Positions 58,116-64,000 of a DNA stretch of 64,000 bases are shown here, in pieces. Every line of letters starts with the position of its first letter. Position 1 is the first letter of the stretch. A model generated the notes under the pieces. The model ran no database searches. It was not told the DNA's origin and saw only the letters and a list, made by a program, of their open reading frames with translations. The DNA is from Aedes albopictus (Eukaryota; Arthropoda; Insecta; Diptera; Culicidae). The translations under genes were made by a program, and so were the position numbers. Location of the stretch: contig NC_085137.1 in assembly GCF_035046485.1 (NCBI RefSeq), forward strand, positions 456,687,004-456,751,003. Direction: 5' to 3'.

Positions 58116-58440
58116 GGTCCTGAAAAGGACCGGGACGAATGTTGGGCAATTAATTCAAATTATTTCTCCACGCAATGCAATGCGAGTGGGTTTTCTCCGC
58201 CACCGAAACATTGCCGCTTGCTGCCGTGAACGGATTTCCAATGCCACTCGCCTTTGGCACTGGAAGTCCAAAGCCGAGGCACTCGCCAGCTCTTCCTCCG
58301 ATGCTGGTCGAAATGGAACTGACGAACAGCTATCGCATGATCGCATTCCTTCCTGCACCAAAGTTGCCCATCACGATGCGCACCAATCAGAGAGCGTTGG
58401 TGGACTGAACGAGAAATTTTGTCCGCTACCCATATTTATA
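58116..58440 (-). other. array unit 6: diverged unit with its own TATA and histone-type 3' end
   Basis: TATAAATA (58440-58433), TTCAGTCC initiator-like motif about 31 nt downstream, stem-loop at 58131-58116 followed by ACCGAAACAAATTCCA and CAAGAGCTACG. The 5' part differs from units 2, 3 and 5; the 3' part is shared. A 68-residue basic frame from 58361 ends RKPTRIALRGEII, stop 23 nt before the stem-loop. Its stretch VALEIRSRQQ resembles histone H3 VALREIRRYQK, which may or may not reflect descent. Confidence 0.6.
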
Positions 58441-58846
58441 GATTTCAGCGTTTGCAATGTCAAACTTTAAAACAATTTTTCAACTATTTATCAATGATTT
58501 TCAGGTTCACCGAATGTTCCAAATGGAACGCGGGAGTTTCATCTTTCGTATAACGGGATTCTTTTATCATTTCGTTAAGTAGGGACGATACTGTGAGCGT
58601 TTGAAATCTTTCACTCAAACGTAACGCTCTCGGTATCATAAATTTTGAAATGACACCAGGTATAGAAAACAGAGACGTAGTCCTACGTCAAAAAAATCTC
58701 GAACGACTCAATCACCAAAATACGAAATGAGATTACCTTTAGGAGGCCAATACAAACTTTAAATGCATTTTAATAATAGTTCCCGGGCACCAAAAATTAT
58801 GATGTTTTGGATTTCGACTATTTTTAAAGTGGAGATTCCGATAAAG

Positions 58847-59030
58847 GTGGAGCGGACCTGGTGTGATGGTTAGAACACTTGACTATTACGCCGAGCGAGG
58901 TCCTGGGATCGAATCCCATTCCCGACAAACTCACTAAATGAGAGTTCTTCGTTCGGAAGGGAAGTAAAGCGTGGGTCCCGAGATGAACTAGCCTAGGGCT
59001 AAAAATCTCGTTAATACAGATAATTAAAAA
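58847..59030 (+). mobile_element. tRNA-derived SINE, second family
   Basis: Flanked by TCCGATAAAG (58837-58846 and 59031-59040). The head has an A-box-like TGGTGTGATGGTTAGAACA and B-box GGGATCGAATCCC; the body ends CTCGTTAATACAGATAAT. A tail-only copy lies at 35195-35250. Its body differs from the GAAGAAG-tailed family. Confidence 0.85.
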
Positions 59031-59464
59031 TCCGATAAAGAATTAATCTTAATATAAACTCAATTTTGAAATTAAATAATTCTATTAAATTTTGACCAAT
59101 TTTCAACCACGCTGCCCCATTGTGCATTCATTTCTGAGGTCTCCGGTGGGTAATAAAGTATTTCACTTACCGATATTTCGAAGAATTTCCTGGTCTATCG
59201 ATTCACAAAACTACTAATCACTCAACACACTGTAAATGTACACTTTTTAATGTGAAAATTCCCACAATTTCACACATTTCTCACGTAAAATAAACTTTAT
59301 TCACGCGTCAAAACTTGAAACCTGCCGGAACGATCGCGCAACAAAACCGGAAAACTAAATTTTCATTGGCTGCGTACTTTGTTTTGAATCGTGTGAACTC
59401 CGACACTGGGCCTCTCACAGGTTCTGGGCACGCTCGGATTTATTCACATACTAGCTGTCCCGGC

Positions 59465-59864
59465 CAGCCTCCTGTCACCGCAATACTGCCCCACAGGAAA
59501 ATAACGAGCCAACATCTCTGGTTCCCACTTCCAGCCGCCTCGTTGAACTCAATAGCGGCGGCTCGGCGGCTTGGTTCCCCATGACAGCGCAAAGTTTGTA
59601 AACAAACATAATTCCAGGAGCAAAAATCAAAAGCGGCGAAACTTTTTTTCACAACCATTTTTTTTTCACCTTTTAAAATCGTTAGTTTAAGCAAAACATG
59701 ATTTTTAATTTCGCAACTATTTATTTAAAAATGAAGTCGTAATAGTACCAGCTCGTCTTCGTCACGGGAATAAAGTTTCCATAAAATTTAAAAATGTTAC
59801 AGTCAATAATCGTTCCTGGATTTTGATGCTGACCTCAAAAACATGGCCGCGTGACAGGAGGCTG
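59465..59864. mobile_element. hAT-type MITE, 400 bp, copy 1
   Basis: Ends CAGCCTCCTGTCAC and GTGACAGGAGGCTG, with an 8-bp duplication GTCCCGGC (59457-59464 and 59865-59872) formed from the host retroposon. Inverted relative to the copy at 61624-62024 and nearly identical to it. Confidence 0.92.
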
Positions 59865-60464
59865 GTCCCGGCAAACTTTGTCTTGCCAAGCTCTGCTGGT
59901 TTGACAACTGTAGGGCTCAAAACAGCACCGCACTCTAGATTGGTTTCATTTCGAACGGGTTGATTTTCTTCCCAGCTAATTATTGCTTTTTTTGCACCGT
60001 ATTCGACCCCCTGCAGAAATTTTTTGTCACACCACAATATGTTCCCACCAGTTTCAGCATACATTGGTTCGTTTCGCTGCTAGAAATTTTAAGCGTCTGT
60101 TACACTTTTTGGGTGGTGCATGGAATAATCGGTTTTTTTTCTCCCTTTTAAATGGCTCAGACCTGTTTGGTCCATATTTAAATAATCGGTTTGTTTACTT
60201 GCTATTTTCTTTGGTGTTTGACGTGTGAACAAATATTTCAGACGTTTGAACATTTGCACGGTAATCTATAAAGCAAAGCAAGACGCAATAACAAATCAGT
60301 ACATTATCAATTTTCTTACTTTTTTCGTTGATTATCGTAACTTTTTCTACTTATAAACACAGCCACCATGAATATGAATCGAACCGTGCAAGAGGCATGA
60401 TGATCGGTTCAGCCGTTTGTGAGTTTTGTTGCCTCAAAGGGACTTCAAACTCATTTTTATACAT

Positions 60465-60491
60465 ATAGATAGATAGATAGATAGATAGATA
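60465..60491. repeat. (ATAG)n microsatellite
   Basis: Six to seven tandem ATAG units at the 3' end of the retroposon 59449-60492. Confidence 0.9.
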
Positions 60492-60594
60492 TCCGTGCTA
60501 TGTAGAACACAATCTGTAATACTTGCAGTCATCTCGTTCAATGAATCCTAAAGTTATTTAACATTTTAAAATTGGCTTCCAAGAAAACTATATA

Positions 60595-60821
60595 GGGTAT
60601 GTGTTCCATCATTAATCTCACGCTCCCATATTCATCCTATTCGAAAACAAGCGATTGACGATCGAAAACAAGCACCGATTGATTCCGTTCTTTTTGTTTT
60701 CATGGGTGCTCACTTCTAACAAAATATACAAAAATAAGAAACAAAACAAACAGCGCTTCAATCGTTTGTTTTACGTAGGATGATAATGGGAGCCACATGC
60801 TTAAGAAGGGAACCAATGCCC
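60595..60821. mobile_element. TA-flanked MITE, copy 2, 227 bp
   Basis: Flanked by TA. Shares CTCACGCTCCCATATTCATC, GATTGATTCCGTTCTTTTTG and AACAAACAGCGCTTCAATC with 45728-45942, same orientation, with a 12-bp internal difference. Confidence 0.8.
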
Positions 60822-61313
60822 TAGTACATATTAATTAAATAATCAGAAGTGAAGATTCTTCTTTATTAACTATTATCGTCGCACCACTAAATCGAAGTCG
60901 TCGCTAGAAGCACATGCGAAGTTGCAGCTGCGAAGTAAATTTGAATCTATTTTTTCTGTTGCGCATCATTAAGCTAATTAAGAGCAACAATATTATGCTT
61001 TTGGTCGAAATACAAAGTGACCGAACGTGCGAAAATTGATATTTAACCTACTTAGAAATGTCGCAACTCAATTTGGATTAGTGCATATTGTCGGGCCGCC
61101 ACCAAACCGGACTTCGCACAATCAAGTCGCGACGCGACCCAACTCGCGACGTTTTTTGGTCATGTCAAAAGTAGTGCGCATCCTTCCCGTTGTTGTCAGC
61201 AACACAGCGTACTAGATGCGAAACAGTTGCGACACTTGTGGACCAAGAAAATGGCAATTTTTGATTGAATGTCGGTCTTGATTCCAACCGGATAGACAAT
61301 ATAATATATTATA

Positions 61314-61449
61314 ATGGTCCACTGCACAAATTTATTCTGGCCTGCTTACTCTCATGCGAAATTTGACGTTTGAGCGGTGTCGGCACCGCTCAAACGTCAA
61401 ATTTCGCGTGAGAGTAAGCAGGTCAGCATAATTTCGTGCATTGGACCAT
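61314..61449. mobile_element. palindromic MITE, 136 bp
   Basis: Arms from ATGGTCCA to TGGACCAT meet at GGTGTCGGCACCGC with essentially no loop. The inner 60 bp (CTTACTCTC, GAAATTTGACGTTTGAGCG) are almost perfectly complementary. Related to the interrupted copy at 43296-43631. Confidence 0.85.
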
Positions 61450-61623
61450 GCTGCACGAATGGTGAATCTAGTTGAGCGTGCCACAAATCAAAACTCCGAC
61501 AAATGGCGTCGCCGGCCGGCAATTTTTTTCCGAACTTCCCCTTCGTGACCGACGCGACCTACCACCCACGACACGAAGTTTGACAGCTAGCCGCCTCTCG
61601 AAAAAGTTTGTTTAGTAAACAAC

Positions 61624-62024
61624 CAGCCTCCTGTCACGCGGCCATGTTTTTGAGGTCAGCATCAAAATCCAGGAACGATTATTGACTGTAACATTTTTAA
61701 ATTTTATGGAAACTTTATTCCCGTGACGAAGACGAGCTGGTACTATTACGACTTCATTTTTAAATAAATAGTTGCGAAATTAAAAATCATGTTTTGCTTA
61801 AACTAACGATTTTAAAAGGTGAAAAAAAAAATGGTTGTGAAAAAAAGTTTCGCCGCTTTTGATTTTTGCTCCTGGAATTATGTTTGTTTACAAACTTTGC
61901 GCTGTCATGGGGAACCAAGCCGCCGAGCCGCCGCTATTGAGTTCAACGAGGCGGCTGGAAGTGGGAACCAGAGATGTTGGCTCGTTATTTTCCTGTGGGG
62001 CAGTATTGCGGTGACAGGAGGCTG
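61624..62024. mobile_element. hAT-type MITE, 401 bp, copy 2, upstream of MED23
   Basis: Ends CAGCCTCCTGTCAC and GTGACAGGAGGCTG, with TAAACAAC following and the same or nearly the same 8 bp preceding. Reverse orientation to 59465-59864. Its right end is 97 bp before the MED23 start codon. A 95-residue frame over its right half is not a gene. Confidence 0.9.
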
Positions 62025-62121
62025 TAAACAACAGTTCAGGCGGCGTTCGTTTTGCTATTCAAAAAATCGTCAATTTTCACACTTTTTCCCCAGTATTATG
62101 AACTAAAAACCGTGCGAAAAG

Positions 62122-64000
62122 ATGGCAACCGATACGCAGATTATAAAACTGGTGGAGGAGATTCTGGTGAGTTGGGGGGCGCGTGAAAAAATTGAATTCT
62201 TCTATGGTGATTGTTGTTCTCTTTGTTGCTGTTGTTGCAGTGCGAGAAGACCAATGACTACGACTACGAGGGCCCGATGCCGGACGAGGCGGAACTGGCC
62301 AAGCGGGCCGAGGATGGGATGAAAAAGTTTGGCACGGTGTTCGCCGGGATGTCCCAGGAAACGAAGGAGAATGCGTTGCGTTCGTGCTTGATCCATGTGG
62401 CCGGGATCAATCACCGGAATAAGGTCCGGAAGCACATGCAAGTGTTGCGGGATCTGGTCGCGAAGGGAATCATTCCGGCGCGGTTGCTCTGCGAGCAGAT
62501 TATGAGTTCGGAAAAGCTGGTCTATCAGAATCAGAGCTTCTGGATCGAGTGCTTCCAGGTGGTGCGCCGGGTGATCGGTGGCGTCGACTACAAGGGCGTC
62601 CGGGAGATCATGAAGTGCTGCAAGGAGAAGGCTCTGTCGTTCCCGGCGGGAATCAGTTCCAGCATCCTGCCGCAGATGCTGGAACTGACCGAGGTCATTG
62701 AGCACATCTTCAACCGGAATGCGTGTCTTCTTCCGGCGTACTTCATCATTAATGAGATCCAGAAGGCGGACTACCAGGACACCCACTGGCGGATTGCCAA
62801 TCTGATCGCTAACTTCATCGAGGAGTTTGTGATCGTGGCGCAGATGTTGTCGATCATAGGCCACTCGTCGATGCTGCCGATCGTGGAGCACTCGTCCTAC
62901 GCGGACAATCTGATCAATCCGTGGAAGCTGGATCCGAACACGCTGAAGCTGGCCCTGAGGGGAAACCTGCCGTACGAGCCGGAATTGCTCCAGCCGCAGA
63001 TTAAACTGTTGAGGTTCGTGCTGGAACAGCCCTATTCGAGGGACATGGTCTGCTCGATGTTGAATTTGCAGAAGACCCAGAAGCAGAAGTGCATGGCGCT
63101 GGAGGAACAGCTGGTGTGGTTGGTTATGTGCGCCATGGAGTGTTCCGAAAAGGAACCGGTTCACACGACGGTGGACGATGAAGTTTCCAGCCACACCCAG
63201 TGGGTGTGGCTGCATTTGAGCTCGCAGCTGATCTACTTTGTGCTGTTCCAGTTTGCCACGTTCCAGAACATTGTGAACACATTGCACGACAAGTTGGCAG
63301 TCAGCAATCTACGGCGAGGTCGGGACCATTTGATGTGGGTTTTGTTACAGTACATTTCCGGAAGCATCCAGAGGAACTCAATTACCAATTTTTTGCCGAT
63401 ATTGAAATTGTATGACATTCTCTACCCGGAAAAGGAACCGCTTCCGGTTCCGGATTACAACAATCCTCTCTGTACCCATCAAATGGCCCCAACTTGCATT
63501 TGGATTCACCTTCTAAAGCGAGCTCAATCCGAGCACTACAACATCAACCGGCCCATCCCGACGGCCCTCAAGCTGCACCACGATTTCCTCCAGCATCTGG
63601 TCCTACCCAACAACAACGCCACCCTCTGTCTGGGATCGGACTACCGGCTGGCCCTGCTCTGCAACGCCTACTCCACCAATCCGGACTACTTCTCCCGGCC
63701 GATGGCCGCCCTGATTGAAACCATCCTCGGCAACTGCAAGAATCAATCCGCTGGCAGTGGTGGTTCCACCTCCGCCCAATCCCTCCCAACCGTCCCGCTT
63801 TCCATGTGCGTCCTGGATAGCCTCACGATCCACAGTAAGATGTCGCTCATCCACAGCATCGTGACGCACATGATCAAACAGGCCCAGAACAAGAGCGCCA
63901 CCCTGCCGAACTCGAACAACATGGCACCAGCTCTGGTGGAAACCTATTCCCGCCTGCTGGTGTACACCGAGATCGAATCTCTCGGTATAAAGGGTTTCCT
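62122..64000 (+). CDS. MED23: Mediator complex subunit 23 (MED23/Sur-2), 5' part
   Basis: Mediator bridges transcription factors and RNA polymerase II in the nucleus; MED23 is a large tail-region subunit. Exon 1 is 62122-62166 (MATDTQIIKLVEEIL), followed by a 74-bp intron (GTGAGT to TTGTTGCAG) and exon 2 from 62241, open to the window end: 601 complete codons. Conserved MED23 blocks are visible: IGGVDYKGVREI, RNACLLPAYF, SWKLDP-like PWKLDPNTL, VLEQPYSRDMVC, GRDHLMWVLLQYISGSIQ, LYPEKE, LCNAYSTN and ALVETYSRLLVYTEIESLG. Human MED23 is about 1370 residues, so under half is here. Codon use is GC-rich, unlike the flanks. A MITE ends 97 bp upstream of the ATG. No frameshift or stop seen; identity is firm. 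Confidence 0.96.
62167..62240 (+). other. MED23: MED23 intron 1
   Basis: 74 bp, starts GTGAGTTGGG and ends in a pyrimidine-rich TTGTTGCTGTTGTTGCAG; phase 0. Short introns of this size are usual in mosquitoes. Confidence 0.85.

Larger units (their letters stand above)
59449..60492 (+). mobile_element. short retroposon (RTE-like organisation) carrying a MITE
   Basis: Starts ACTAGCTGTCCCGGC, is interrupted by the MITE at 59465-59864, resumes AAACTTTGTCTTGCCAAGC and ends TTTTGTTGCCTCAAAGGG, then an (ATAG)n tail at 60465-60491. Shorter minus-strand copy at 32014-32316. The central 600 bp contain further AT-rich sequence with no gene. Confidence 0.65.

Noticed and set aside
54917..58440. tandem histone genes
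   Set aside because: Stem-loops and promoters are histone-like, but none of the frames encodes a histone fold of normal length; I describe the units without calling histone genes.
61819..62106. 95-residue plus-strand frame just before MED23
   Set aside because: Falls almost wholly within the MITE; its mirror frame exists in the inverted copy near 59440-59694, as expected for a repeat.
62202..63287. 361-residue minus-strand open frame
   Set aside because: It is the antisense of MED23 exon 2; the plus-strand protein is clearly conserved and the His/Leu/Arg-rich antisense frame results from codon bias.

Overview
The window looks like a mosquito chromosome segment, most likely Aedes. Genes are sparse, DNA is AT-rich, and nested transposable elements fill nearly everything; tRNA-derived SINEs with a GAAGAAG tail, a Myb-plus-DDE PIF/Harbinger, a Helentron and many MITEs fit that genus. 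The species call is inference. Only two host genes are visible: the last coding exon of an unidentified gene (35814-35918, + strand) and the first 601 codons of Mediator subunit MED23 (62122-64000, + strand, running off the window). Layout: 1-9058 holds a hAT MITE and one decayed LINE of the I/LOA type (ORF1 gag-like, ORF2 broken, 3' UTR full of repeats), ending at a 500-N gap. 9574-17529 is repeat-rich: degenerate GAATTCCT repeats, a long-TIR Tc1/mariner-like element and a 144-bp tandem satellite. 17530-27975 is one nested block: a minus-strand LTR retrotransposon with 5-bp target duplication GTAGG whose 3' LTR is split by a complete-looking PIF/Harbinger element, itself carrying SINEs, a MITE and a decayed duplicate of its own Myb-like gene. 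27976-35813 holds SINEs, a mariner-like element, hAT ends, a long perfect palindrome and a second 500-N gap. 35814-47400 holds the orphan terminal exon with its probable 3' UTR, RTE remnants, a TTAA-flanked element, more SINEs and fold-back MITEs. 47409-54722 is a minus-strand Helentron encoding a spliced Rep (HUH, two tyrosines), PIF1 helicase and endonuclease protein, split by a 386-bp inverted-repeat insertion whose boundaries are exact. 54917-58440 is an array of short minus-strand units. 58441-62024 holds a SINE, a short retroposon and two inverted 400-bp MITE copies, one ending 97 bp before the MED23 start codon. The most unusual signal is at the Helentron. Its transcription unit ends in a histone-mRNA-type 3' processing signal: a 6-bp stem, UUUC loop, ACC flank and a purine-rich AAGAG element about 16 nt downstream. 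The same signal recurs six times in the array behind its promoter, where four units keep a TATA box (three with one promoter type, the fourth, at 58440, with another) and none shows a recognisable histone coding region. This suggests a transposon and satellite mini-genes that use replication-dependent, non-polyadenylated histone-type 3' ends. The signals are read directly; the functional interpretation is inference.
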